DNA from: Sabellastarte sp. h YS-2021
Taxonomy: Eukaryota > Annelida > Polychaeta > Sabellida > Sabellidae
Direction: 5' to 3'
DNA: 64,000 nt
NCBI GenBank assembly: GCA_964017235.1
Contig: OZ024938.1
Coordinates: 45,234,332 to 45,298,331, forward strand
A program made the translations under genes and the position numbers. The notes under the pieces are model-generated. The model was not told the origin of the DNA, made no database searches, and worked only from the letters and a program-made list of their open reading frames with translations. Below are positions 44,753 to 55,357 of the stretch, in pieces (position 1 is the first letter of the stretch; every line of letters begins with the position of its first letter).

Positions 44753-44869
44753 CCCAAGTGTTTTCATATGGTATAGTATATTTACATTTTTATGAAATAA
44801 AATTTCATATTTTTAAATGTAAAATCCATTTTTATGAATAAAAATGTATATACTTACCATATGAAAACA
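44753..44869. repeat. Internal complementary region of DIRS-C
   Basis: CCCAAGTGTTTTCATATGG to TTTATGAAATAAAA is the complement of the left outer end (38959 inward); TTTCATATTTTTAAATG to ACCATATGAAAACA is the complement of the right outer end (45163 inward). They meet near 44808-44812. A second copy is at 48063-48179. Confidence 0.9.
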
Positions 44870-44927
44870 GCAAATCACCCTCCCGCCTGCCCCGCTTTAA
44901 GGCCTTTTTCCAGCATCTAGGTTTATT

Positions 44928-45163
44928 CACAAAAAGAATGAACTATTTTTGCATTAATGCGCATGGCAGAGTGAACTAGGTCACCAGGGGTCAAAGGGTA
45001 GCAAGTATATAGGTTTAAAGAGGGTCTCCCCTCATATTTTAAATTCTATGTATGGTGTACGTGGCGGTCACCGAATGCCAAGCAAAGCTTACCCAAGTGT
45101 TTTCATGTGGTAAGTATATACATTTTTATTCATAAAAATGGATTTTACATTTAAAAATATGAA
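44928..45163 (-). repeat. Right ITR of DIRS-C
   Basis: Inverse of the left ITR, including the GAGA-loop hairpin segment; the outer 60 bp differ from the left end and are matched in the internal complementary region. A second copy is at 48238-48473. Confidence 0.88.
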
Positions 45164-45989
45164 AGTTAGTTAACTTGAATATTCGAGTTAATAACTGGAA
45201 TATTCGAGTTAGTAACTTGAATGTACAAGTTACTAACTTGAAAATACCAGTTACCTAACTTGAATATACCAGTTAACTAACTTGTATATACGAGTTAGCT
45301 AACTTGAATATACCAGTTAGCTAACTGGAATATATGAGTTACTAACTGGAATATACGAGTTAGTAACTGGAATATACAAGTTACTAACTTGAATATACCA
45401 GTTAACTAACTTGAATATATGAGTTAGCTAACTTGAATATACGAGTTAGGTAACTGGAATATAGGAGTTAGCTAACTGGAATGTACAAATTAACTAACTG
45501 GAATATACGAGTTACTAACTGGAATATACCAGTTAGTAACTTGAATATACAAGTTACTAACTTGAATATACCAGTTAACTAACTTGAATATACGAGTTAG
45601 TTAACTTGAATATACGAGTTAACTAACTGGAATATACGAGTTAGCTAACTGGTATATACGAGTTAAATAACTGGAATATACGAGTTGATAACTGGAATAT
45701 ATGAGTTAGTAACTTGAATATTCAAGTTAGTTAACTGGAATATACGGGTTAGCTAACTTGAATATACGAGTTAGCTAACTTGAATATACCAGTTAGTTAA
45801 CTGGAATATACCAGTTAATAACTCGTATATTCCAGTTAGTTAACTTGTATATTCCGGTTAGCTAACTCATATATACCAGTTACTTAACTCGTATATTCAA
45901 GTCAGCTAACTCGTATATTCCAGTTATTAACTCGAATATTCAAGTTAACTAACTGGTATATTCAAGTTAGTAAAATAAAAAAACAGTCC
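45164..45989. repeat. FB2 18-mer array, first copy
   Basis: About 37 near-palindromic units (AACTBG, AATATA, CVAGTT). Orientation switches near 45835, after which TATATTC-type units continue to TTAGTAAAATAAAAAAACAGTCC, part of the FB2 terminal repeat, where the duplication junction cuts it. Confidence 0.88.
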
Positions 45990-48900
45990 TTTGTTCCTCA
46001 GTTATCCCTTCATCAAAGGATTATTCAGGTAGCCTCAGACAACACAACTGTCTGTGCTTACATAAACAAACTAGGGGGCACTCGCTCCTGGGACATGTTT
46101 GCCCTCACTTGGCACCTGTTTGCCTTCTGTCGCAAGAACAAGGTTGTTCTTACAGCAAGACACGTTCCAGGGGTCATGAATCTTGTAGCAGACCAACTCT
46201 CCAGGTCTCAACAGACCCTTCATACAGAGTGGTCTCTCAATCCCAAGAAATTCAGGTGGCTGTCACAAATAGAACTTCCAACCTCAAATAGATCTCTTTG
46301 CCACAGGATTCAATCACAAGCTGCCCCAGTATGTTTCTCCAGTACCAGATCCCAAGGCTCTGGCAGTAGATGCCCTGGAGATGAATTGGTCCGGACTTCA
46401 TCTCTACTCCTTCCCTCCTACAGCTCTTTGTCCACTTGTGGTCAAGAAGTTAATCAACTCTCAGAGCTGCAGGATGCTTCTTGTTGCTCCTCTCTGGGAA
46501 ACCAAAGAGTGGCTTCAGGATCTATTGGCATTGTCAATAAGAAAACCAATCGCTCTTCCTCTAAAAGAAAATCTCTTAAAGCAACCTCATCTCGAGGTGT
46601 TTCATCAAAATCTAAGGAGTCTAAACCTTCATGCCTTTTGGCTGAAGTCTCCTTAGAGAAAAAAGGGTTTTCTCAGGAAGTGACTTCTAGGATTTTGAGT
46701 CCTATTAGAAAGTCTTCTAAATCAGTGTATGAAGCAAAGTGGAACGGTTTCTGCACTTGGTGTGAGGAACATGGCTTCTCTGCCATGCACCCGACTGTCC
46801 CCATCATAGCTGAGTTCTTCTTATTTCTTTTCTCTGAAAAGAAATTACTTCCTCAGACTATAGAGGGATATAGGTCATCTCTCTCCATGAAGCTTGATGC
46901 AGACTTGGAGTTGGGTTCTAATAAGGAGCTCAAAAGACTCATTCAGAGCTTTTACAAGTCCAGGCCTAAGGCTACTCGTCACGTTCCTTCCTGGGACTTG
47001 ACCTTGGTTTTGCAGGCTCTTACCAAGGCTCCTTTTGAACCTTTGTCTCTTGCTGAGCCAAAGTTCCTCACTTGGAAGATGGTCTTTCTTATTGCCCTTG
47101 CATCTGGAAGGAGAAGGAGTGAGATTCATGCCTTTACTTTTAAGGGTTGCTCTCACTCTAAAGGATGGTCAAAGGTCATCCTTAAAACAGATCCTGCTTT
47201 TCTGGCTAAGAACCAGTTAGCTTCAGAGGGTGCTTCAATTTTTTCGGAAATTGAAATTCCTGCTTTGACTAAGTGCCTTGGTCAACAGGATACTGAAGAT
47301 AGGTCTCTATGTCCTGTCAGAGCCCTTAGACATTATTTGTCTAGGACTTCTGACCTCAGGCAGGGTAGATCTCTTCTCTTTGTTTCACTCTTCAAGTCAA
47401 AACAGGGTGATATCGCTGCCCAGACGATTTCTAATTGGATTAAAGACTTAATCCATTTCACCCTTAAGAACTGTTCCACAGAGAATGCATCTCTTCATGG
47501 TGTCAAGGCTCATGATGTAAGGGCACAGGCTGCGTCCTGGTCCTTTAAGGGTGGAATTCCACTCCTTGATATCATGAGATCCTGCACGTGGAAGAGCCAT
47601 CCCACTTTTACATCCTTCTACTTTAGGAATGTGGCTCTCAAGAATCTTGAGGATACCTATAGATTGGGAGATATTGTGGCTGCACAACGTGTAGTCTCCC
47701 TTTCTACTTGATCTTCCTTTTTCTTGATCCTTTCTGAGGCTTCTTAGCCTCAGAAAAGGGGGGGGGGTATTCCTTTTTTGGGGACTTCCTTTTTGGGGAC
47801 TGTGCTTGGTAGTGTACTTTTGGCACATCTTCTGGGTTTTGACACTTTGGTGCTTATCCTCTTAGAGCTGACCTCTTGGGTATAGACAGCAGTGCTGAAG
47901 GTAATAAGTAGTTAACTACTTCACACTTAGTCAAGTTGCACCTTCATCACAGGGGTTTTCAGTTATGCACCAGGAATTTTCCTTTTTTAGTGCACTTTAA
48001 CCATTGGTGGTTTCCTCCTTAGTCTGTCTTTTTTCCCACCATCCTTCCATGTGGGCATTCAACCCAAGTGTTTTCATATGGTATAGTATATTTACATTTT
48101 TATGAAATAAAATTTCATATTTTTAAATGTAAAATCCATTTTTATGAATAAAAATGTATATACTTACCATATGAAAACAGCAAATCACCCTCCCGCCTGC
48201 CCCGCTTTAAGGCCTTTTTCCAGCATCTAGGTTTATTCACAAAAAGAATGAACTATTTTTGCATTAATGCGCATGGCAGAGTGAACTAGGTCACCAGGGG
48301 TCAAAGGGTAGCAAGTATATAGGTTTAAAGAGGGTCTCCCCTCATATTTTAAATTCTATGTATGGTGTACGTGGCGGTCACCGAATGCCAAGCAAAGCTT
48401 ACCCAAGTGTTTTCATGTGGTAAGTATATACATTTTTATTCATAAAAATGGATTTTACATTTAAAAATATGAAAGTTAGTTAACTTGAATATTCGAGTTA
48501 ATAACTGGAATATTCGAGTTAGTAACTTGAATGTACAAGTTACTAACTTGAAAATACCAGTTACCTAACTTGAATATACCAGTTAACTAACTTGTATATA
48601 CGAGTTAGCTAACTTGAATATACCAGTTAGCTAACTGGAATATATGAGTTACTAACTGGAATATACGAGTTAGTAACTGGAATATACAAGTTACTAACTT
48701 GAATATACCAGTTAACTAACTTGAATATATGAGTTAGCTAACTTGAATATACGAGTTAGGTAACTGGAATATAGGAGTTAGCTAACTGGAATGTACAAAT
48801 TAACTAACTGGAATATACGAGTTACTAACTGGAATATACCAGTTAGTAACTTGAATATACAAGTTACTAACTTGAATATACCAGTTAACTAACTTGAATA

Positions 48901-49299
48901 TACGAGTTAGTTAACTTGAATATACGAGTTAACTAACTGGAATATACGAGTTAGCTAACTGGTATATACGAGTTAAATAACTGGAATATACGAGTTGATA
49001 ACTGGAATATATGAGTTAGTAACTTGAATATTCAAGTTAGTTAACTGGAATATACGGGTTAGCTAACTTGAATATACGAGTTAGCTAACTTGAATATACC
49101 AGTTAGTTAACTGGAATATACCAGTTAATAACTCGTATATTCCAGTTAGTTAACTTGTATATTCCGGTTAGCTAACTCATATATACCAGTTACTTAACTC
49201 GTATATTCAAGTCAGCTAACTCGTATATTCCAGTTATTAACTCGAATATTCAAGTTAACTAACTGGTATATTCAAGTTAGTAAAATAAAAAAACAGTCC
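45990..49299 (+). repeat. Tandem duplicate of 42681-45989 (3.3 kb)
   Basis: Starts TTTGTTCCTCAGTTATCCC, identical to 42681 onward, and ends ACAGTCC, identical to 45983-45989. Every landmark is offset by 3309 bp up to the G-run at about 47757, and 3310 after it (10 G instead of 9). I saw no other difference. At the junction the two breakpoints share only CC (AAGACC / CAGTCC). Contents: the end of RNase H, methyltransferase-like segment, recombinase, 3' UTR, internal complementary region, right ITR and FB2 array. Confidence 0.92.
46095..47711 (+). pseudogene. Truncated DIRS-C pol/recombinase copy
   Basis: 538-codon frame, identical to the last 538 residues of the C polyprotein. It begins inside RNase H, so it has no RT and no promoter or left ITR of its own. 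The recombinase domain is complete (SGRRRSEIHAF, KAHDVRAQ, TSFYFRN). If transcribed through it could in principle supply recombinase; there is no evidence that it is. Confidence 0.85.
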
Positions 49300-49317
49300 A
49301 GAGCTTCCGTATAAATA

Positions 49318-49895
49318 GGTTTTAAAAACATTTTGTAAATGTTTAAACCATTTTAACGTTTCTAATGTTTACTGGGCATGTACACTACATTTAAAAATTT
49401 ACAAGCCCCTTCAAAATAAATATGACACTTGCACAGTTAAAAAATTTAAAAGAAACCACAAATGAATGCTTGACAAGACATAATTTGAACACTTCAAATT
49501 CAATAATAGAAGACTTTATAACCAACAACTGAACTTGCAACACTGGAATTATAAAACCCAACTATCGATTTTCTTCAATAAAGGATTAGAAATCACATGT
49601 ATTTGCCTTTAAAATTGAACAGTGTCCATTAGAACCTGTGACAGCTTGCATTTTGAAAGAAGCAAAGAATTCCCACCAGTTTTGCAAATAACCCATATTG
49701 GATATATTTGTCAATATTTTACAGAATTTTCAACACTCTATTTACTAATTAAGTCAATTTGGTTTTTCTAGATGATATTATCGTTCCTTACTTTAATTCT
49801 GATGGTTTTACTTTTCATAACATCTTTTCATAACATCTGCTCTGTTTAATACAATTTTCTGACCTGCTCACTCCATAGGCTTCAAATATAATATT
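49318..49895. other. Intron sequence, nothing recognised
   Basis: AT-rich sequence between FB2 and DIRS-E. No ORF or repeat recognised. Confidence 0.55.
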
Positions 49896-50212
49896 TATTG
49901 CATTAATACATCTTACCTAATAGACATGTTGCTATACCAGTTGGTGCAGACCGGCCCGCCGAATGTCAGAAAAAGGACGTCCAGTGTTTCTTCCAACAGG
50001 ACCAGTTCAGTACTGTGCATTGGCAAGGTGGCGCATCATACTTCCTTCCTGTCCAGACAATCTGACGTCATGACATCTTTTTTCGTTTGCCACGTGTACT
50101 GTGCAGACGTGTTTTCAACAAGATCTTAAAGTTTGAAGAAAAGTGTGGATTATTGCGAATTTGAACTTTATTTTCATCTGATATCCACATACTGTGATTT
50201 TTACTGAACATG

Positions 50213-51159
50213 GCATCTTATGGCAGGTTTTGATACTCACTCCCACTATGTACATTGTCATGACAAAGGAAAAGGTAATGACCCCTGCGTGATCCAGCAA
50301 GAATATTTTTACTGTAATGTTCTGACCAGTGACCAGCAGGCGAAATTTGCCACACTGAAATCTCCAGACAAGGGTGTGGTGAAAGAAAAAATACCAAGAA
50401 AGCATTCAACCCCTGGCAAGTCTTCCAATAGTGACAGTTTATTGAAGGCTCTTGACCATAAGTGGTCAGAACGTTTTACAAGGCTGCAAACTATGCTGGT
50501 GGCCAGCACTCTTGAGAAACCTTAGCAAGAGCTAACCTTACAGACTCTGAGAGTCACTCCAGCTAAGCCCCCACCAGGGGGTGCAGTGAAGACTTCTGAG
50601 CTATTCATCCAACGGAATGCACCTATTGACTGATCTCAGCCTGTTGACCGACTGAGCATGTTGACTGACCTCAGACTATAAGACTGACTAACTAAGCCAG
50701 CAATGACCAGGTCCCTGGTCTGCAGCAACAGGTGCCCAGTACATCGGTTACAGAGACAGTCATGCAGGTTACTGACTCTGATATATACACTGATAGTGAT
50801 GCTGACCCGACTGTCTGACCTCAACATGCTTGTCCTACTGAAGAAGGCGAGTTGTCGGACCATGATCAGGATGCTGCTGCTCTGAAAAACAAACTTATAG
50901 AGAGACAATGAGAGGCATCAGCTTGTACATGGACTGGTCACACAACTCAATTAATTACTCATCACTATCAGCCAAGGGTCAGTCATCTTATAAATGACAA
51001 TTACTGCGTAGTTCCTGTGTGTACAAGGCGACTTACGGGAGCAGGAAGTCTAAAATGTTGACTTAAATGTAAACTCACTTGTTACAGATCATGTACTTTT
51101 TTTCTGTAGGGCAGCGGCAAAAGAAAAGAATAAGTCCTGTTGTCCAGCTCTTCCTGTAG
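50213..51159 (+). pseudogene. DIRS-E gag remnant
   Basis: 50220-50525 encodes a stretch parallel to the gag N-terminus of B: GFDTHSHYVHCHDKGKGNDP then CVIQQEYFYCNVLTSDQQAK, against GFDNHRYCYKCREASKGDDL. Some cysteines are lost. 50620-50720 has low-complexity repeats encoding variants of LTDLSLLTD, the counterpart of the TQPVE repeats in D. The rest is broken. The frame is interrupted after 51159 by the inserted TIR element. Confidence 0.7.
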
Positions 51160-51507
51160 AGGCCTGTAACAACTTATTTTGTATCAACGACTTATTTTGT
51201 ATTACCTGACTTATTTTGTATAAATTTTTTTTTTTTTTTTTTTTTTTTGCTGTATATGTACAATGTTTCCATACTCACAAAAAAAAAATAACAAGAGAAA
51301 AAAAAAATAAACATTCAGGAGTAGAGCATACATAATCTACAGGTTGTTATAAAAAATATATACTTAAGAAGGGGCATTATTATCGTTTGCTAATTACAGA
51401 TTACAGATTACAGATTTTTGGAAATGGCAACAGTGATTTTAGGACAATTAGGAGACTTTTGTTTCACATGACCAGGAATACTCATTTTTTCAAAGTTTAG
51501 AAATTAA

Positions 51508-54500
51508 TTAAACAAAATCAAAGATTTTTTTCCAAACCACCCATTTTTCTTGAAACGAGTTGGTCTTACCATTCAACGTAGATAAAGTTTCTTGCTCAGT
51601 GTACCTTTTATGAATTAGTTTTTGCAAGTGATAGATATTTAATTGGCCCAAGTCCTTTGCTTTGGTAAAAATATACTGTCTTGTTATAGTCAAAATGAAG
51701 TTTAATGGCCAGAAGTTGGGACCCTGTTCAGTATAACCTAATATTTTCATATTTTTAGTCAAGTTGATGTTAAGATTTATGCTTGATTTAATCCATGATA
51801 TAACATTTTGCCAAAGGCTATGTGATTTTGTGCATTCAGAGAATAAATGGACAATTGTTTCTGAGTGCTCTTTACACAGTCTACACGTGTTTATATCAGA
51901 AACCTTTATTCTGAACAGAAGGTCTCGTACACCAAGGATTCTATGTAAAATACGGTACTGGAGCCATTTTAAGCTATTATCTTCTATTGAATGGAAACAT
52001 ATTCTGTAACGTATTCCCCATGAAATTTCATCGGGTTCCATATTTAAGTCTGAGTTCCACTTTATTTCATTTTGAGATGAAATATTATGATTTTGTTGGA
52101 ATACTTGATAGATTGTTCTACTGCCACATGACTTCAACAAAGGTCTAAGATAAACTGGTATATGTGGCCTGGGAAAGTTATATATGGTTCCGTTACCTGT
52201 CTTATCAATAAACTTTTTGACAAGCGTTCGAATTGTTATGTAATTCAAAAAGTTTGGTGAAAATCCATATTGATGTTTTATCTCTTCAATCGAAATAATA
52301 CTGCCATCAGGGTTTATAATGTCTCCAATTACATGTACCCCATTTGAAAACCAGTCACTCAAGTAAAGTTTTTCTGTGCCAACCGGTTTATTTAGCCAGA
52401 TACTGGAGCACATTATATCATAATTTGTTTTAATTTTTGTATTAAGGCAGAGGCTGTTATAGTAGCTAAATACTATCTTCCAAAAGGGATTTAGTTTTGA
52501 TAAGGCTGATAGGCACCACTGACTTCCTAATGAGGTAAATTTAGATATATTGATGTCTTTTAATACAAGTTTTAGCCAGGGTTTGCTGTCTTGTCTGAAA
52601 AATCCTTTTAACCAATTAATTTTTAATGATTTTTCAAATTGGAATATATTTACCATTTTTAAACCACCATATATTATGGTTGTGCAAAGTTTGTCCCTAC
52701 TGACTTTATCAGGTTTCCCATCCCATATATAATTGAAAAGCAGCTTGTGTAGTGTATTTAAAATTTCTAATGGGGTTGGGATTGACATAAATAGGTGAGT
52801 AAATTTTGGTAAGATTAAAGTTTTTATAACTGTAATTTTGCCAAAGGGTGTTAAATACCTATATTGCCAGGAGTTTATCAATTTTTTGGCTTTTTGTAGA
52901 GCAGTTTGGTAATTTAAATTGGGTAGTTTGGTCAGGTCACAAGAAAATTGTATTCCTAATAGGTTAAACTGAATGTCTCCCCAGTCCAGCTTATGTGACA
53001 CTTTCAGCATCCTTTGGGATGCCACCTCACTCCCGATCCAAATAAGTTTTGTTTTTTCACAATTCACTTTTAAGCCTGAGAGTTCCCCAAATATCTCCAA
53101 AATATTCATTGCCGACTGTAATGAGGTAGCACTACCGTCTAGAATTAAGGTAGTATCGTCTGCAAATTGTGTGAGTTTGAAAGTGGTTTTACCTATTGTT
53201 ATCCCACAAATGTCTGAAGATTGGACTATGAGACAAGATAAAACTTCAACAACAAGTAAGAAAAGGTATGGAGCAATTGGATCCCCTTGTCTGCATCCAC
53301 GTTCTGTAGGAATAGGTTGAGATAAGATGCCACATTGAGTTATGTATGCTTTAATGTCATTGTTGAAGAGCTTAATCCAGTTAATAAAATTTTCATCAAA
53401 ACCAAAAGCTTCCAGAACATTATATAAAAAGTTCCAAGATACAGAGTCAAATGCTTTTTCAAAATCAATTAGCATGAGAAGTCCCGGAATGTTATGTTTT
53501 TTGGTATAAGACATTAAATCGTATATAAGCCGAGTACAGTCTCCAATACTTCTTCCAGAAATGAAACCAGATTGAGGTTCACTAATTATATCATTCAAGA
53601 GTGGTTTAAGTCTTTTGGCAATAGCAGAAGAAACTAGTTTGTAGACCACAGTTAGTAATGAGATAGGTCTCCAGTTTTTTACAAGTTTGCGATCTTTATT
53701 GCCTTTGGGTAAACAGGTGATAACAGTTTGTCGCATAGAAGTGCTTAGGATGCCCTTAGAGTAACAACAGTTTATAGCATTAGTCACAAAAAATTTTAGT
53801 TTTCCCCAAAAGACTTTCAAGAATTCAGCTGAGATGCCGTCTATACCAGGTGATTTATTGTTTTTCATTTCTCTAAGAACTTTACTAAGTTCATTTACAG
53901 ATAGTTTGTTCCCCAATTGACCTTCACGAACCTGTTTCAAATTGGCACCAGATATTTTTTCTCTTGCCATGTCGTTTTGGGTTTGATCATCTCTGGATTT
54001 AAACAAGTTACTATAAAATTTGTGAATTTCTTTCAGAATACTTTTTTGGTTAGTTATAATTGAACCAGAATCTGTTTGCAGTTTTCTCATTGTTTTCTCA
54101 GTGTAATTTCGATTTTCTAATTTACAAAAGAAGGAAGTAGGTTTTTCACCCTCATTTAACCACTGTAATCTGGCACGGGTCATCTGACCTTTAACCTTTT
54201 CTTTTCTCAGGTTTTCCAATTCCGATTTTTTGTCCTCTAATAAAGTTAAATTAAACTGACCCTGTGGTGTGTTTTCAAGGTGGGCTATATCTTGTAACAA
54301 GTTTTTTTCCTGATTTCTTTGTGTTTTCTTTAAAAAAGATGCAAATTTGATTGTCTCACCTCGAATTCTTAAAAATAGTATTTCTAAGAACAGATCAGCA
54401 TCTATAGTAAAGAAAATATCATTAAAATTTTCTTTTATATAGGTTGGATTATATATGGGTACACAGTATTTTTCCTTTTCTTCGTCTATTATCTGATTGA

Positions 54501-54657
54501 TTAAATTTAAATAGTCTTTATTTTTAAGTAGACTATTGTTAAACTTCCATGTACCCCTTCCGCGAATAAAGCTATCCAGAGATATTGTTATTTCGACAGG
54601 TGAATGGTCCGATCGATAACTTGATTTGATAGCACATGAATCTATTATATCTATCAT
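51508..54657 (-). CDS. LINE reverse transcriptase (ORF2 part)
   Basis: 1049-codon open frame. It opens inside the endonuclease C-terminus (YRSDHSPVEI holds the last endonuclease motif, SDH). GRGTWKFNNSLLKNKDYL is typical of L1/Tx1-group ORF2. RT: NNKSPGIDGISAEFLK; motif A LIDFEKAFDSVSW (about residue 396); motif B GCRQGDPIAPYLFLL; catalytic FADD (about 497); LSGLKVNCEKTKL. The C-terminus has LQYRILHRILGVRDLL and a cysteine-histidine cluster, CRLCKEHSETIVHLFSEC, the usual zinc-knuckle-like end. The frame is uninterrupted to 51508, about 260 bases before the poly-A. It would act by target-primed reverse transcription. The intact frame and long target duplication suggest a fairly recent insertion. 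Confidence 0.92.
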   Translation of the reverse strand: MIDIIDSCAIKSSYRSDHSPVEITISLDSFIRGRGTWKFNNSLLKNKDYLNLINQIIDEEKEKYCVPIYNPTYIKENFNDIFFTIDADLFLEILFLRIRGETIKFASFLKKTQRNQEKNLLQDIAHLENTPQGQFNLTLLEDKKSELENLRKEKVKGQMTRARLQWLNEGEKPTSFFCKLENRNYTEKTMRKLQTDSGSIITNQKSILKEIHKFYSNLFKSRDDQTQNDMAREKISGANLKQVREGQLGNKLSVNELSKVLREMKNNKSPGIDGISAEFLKVFWGKLKFFVTNAINCCYSKGILSTSMRQTVITCLPKGNKDRKLVKNWRPISLLTVVYKLVSSAIAKRLKPLLNDIISEPQSGFISGRSIGDCTRLIYDLMSYTKKHNIPGLLMLIDFEKAFDSVSWNFLYNVLEAFGFDENFINWIKLFNNDIKAYITQCGILSQPIPTERGCRQGDPIAPYLFLLVVEVLSCLIVQSSDICGITIGKTTFKLTQFADDTTLILDGSATSLQSAMNILEIFGELSGLKVNCEKTKLIWIGSEVASQRMLKVSHKLDWGDIQFNLLGIQFSCDLTKLPNLNYQTALQKAKKLINSWQYRYLTPFGKITVIKTLILPKFTHLFMSIPTPLEILNTLHKLLFNYIWDGKPDKVSRDKLCTTIIYGGLKMVNIFQFEKSLKINWLKGFFRQDSKPWLKLVLKDINISKFTSLGSQWCLSALSKLNPFWKIVFSYYNSLCLNTKIKTNYDIMCSSIWLNKPVGTEKLYLSDWFSNGVHVIGDIINPDGSIISIEEIKHQYGFSPNFLNYITIRTLVKKFIDKTGNGTIYNFPRPHIPVYLRPLLKSCGSRTIYQVFQQNHNISSQNEIKWNSDLNMEPDEISWGIRYRICFHSIEDNSLKWLQYRILHRILGVRDLLFRIKVSDINTCRLCKEHSETIVHLFSECTKSHSLWQNVISWIKSSINLNINLTKNMKILGYTEQGPNFWPLNFILTITRQYIFTKAKDLGQLNIYHLQKLIHKRYTEQETLSTLNGKTNSFQEKWVVWKKIFDFV

Positions 54658-54685
54658 TGAACTTGAAGTTAATATATAATCTAGT

Positions 54686-55357
54686 CTAGCTTGTTTTATA
54701 GGATTCTTTTTTTCGCCATGAGAAACGTTTTAAAGTAGGATTTAAATTACGGAATGAGTCAGTTAAGTCTAAATCGTTCATCATTTCAATAACTTTTGAC
54801 CTGGATTGGGGGTTGTTGACTTTTACATAGTTATAGCAGTCTACTGTGGGGTCAAGGGTAAGGTTGTAATCACCACAAATCATAACATAGTTTGCTTTGT
54901 CGTTCTGTGACAACTGTTTAAGTTTGATGAAAAAGTTTGGATCATCTTTATTTGGGGCGTAAATATTAATAAGATTAAGTTTAAATGTACCACAGTCAAT
55001 CAGTAGCTGTAACATATTTCCTTCTTCATCTTTAGAAATGTCCAATACCTCGTGTTCGAAGTTATTATTCACAAGGATTATAACACCTCGAGAGTTTGAT
55101 TTTACTCCATTTAAATAGCATTCTGGCCAAATATTTTTGACAGATGAGATATCACTTTCTAACAAGTGGGTATCCTGCAGACAAACAATAGATGCATTTG
55201 TATCTTTGAAGTAAGACAGTACGTCATTTCTTTTCTCATAAGTACGCAACCCTTGGCAATTTGCAGATAATAGTGTAAATTTGTGTGGTGGTATATCCAT
55301 AGTTTTAGTATCCATAGAAATTCTTAGTGAGGATTTCAAAGAGCCTAAATGGAACAC
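54686..55357 (-). CDS. LINE apurinic-type endonuclease (ORF2 N-terminal part)
   Basis: 223-codon frame, the N-terminal nicking domain of ORF2. Motifs: LLSANCQGL (Asn), CLQDTHLL (about residue 59; the usual Glu is Asp here), ICGDYNLTLDP (Asp-Asn) and RFSWRKK near the end. The SDH motif comes after the frame change, in the RT frame. The two frames join at a run of seven A near 54700: read one base over, RKK continues as NPIKQARLDYIL. So the protein was one endonuclease-RT polypeptide, and a single-base homopolymer change (or a slippage site) now splits it. The start is uncertain: ATG at 55357 or at 55312. Confidence 0.88.
   Translation of the reverse strand: MFHLGSLKSSLRISMDTKTMDIPPHKFTLLSANCQGLRTYEKRNDVLSYFKDTNASIVCLQDTHLLESDISSVKNIWPECYLNGVKSNSRGVIILVNNNFEHEVLDISKDEEGNMLQLLIDCGTFKLNLINIYAPNKDDPNFFIKLKQLSQNDKANYVMICGDYNLTLDPTVDCYNYVKVNNPQSRSKVIEMMNDLDLTDSFRNLNPTLKRFSWRKKESYKTS

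Larger units (their letters stand above)
38959..45163 (+). mobile_element. DIRS-like retrotransposon C, nearly intact
   Basis: About 6.2 kb inserted into FB2 between GAATATAC (ends 38958) and a unit starting AGTTAGTTAAC (45164). Left ITR 38959-39175, inverted right ITR 44928-45163, internal complementary region 44753-44869. Gag, RT, RNase H and recombinase are in one 1418-codon frame. All catalytic residues of RT, RNase H and recombinase are present. It represents a third family next to A/B and D/E. The 3' half, with the right ITR and FB2 arm, is duplicated at 45990-49299. Confidence 0.92.
38907..49311. mobile_element. FB2: second foldback element, split by DIRS-C and a duplication
   Basis: Left end TACGGAAGCTCTGGACTGCC at 38907 and right end GGGCAGTCC-like inverse, AGTCCAGAGCTTCCGTA, ending at 49311; the right copy lacks 5 bp (TTTGG) of the inverted repeat. 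Flanks are TAAATA on both sides (38901-38906, 49312-49317), a candidate target duplication, or TA if the ends are counted differently. The left arm is cut after one half-unit at 38958 by DIRS-C. The 18-mer array resumes at 45164-45970, with the strand switch near 45835. Its first seven or so units have the same variant order as FB1 (4262-4410). The array occurs twice because of the 3.3-kb duplication. Confidence 0.85.

Noticed and set aside
51508..54657. Group II intron or telomerase-type RT
   Set aside because: The linked APE-type endonuclease, L1/Tx1-type motifs, C-terminal Cys-His cluster, poly-A tail and 16-bp target duplication identify a LINE.
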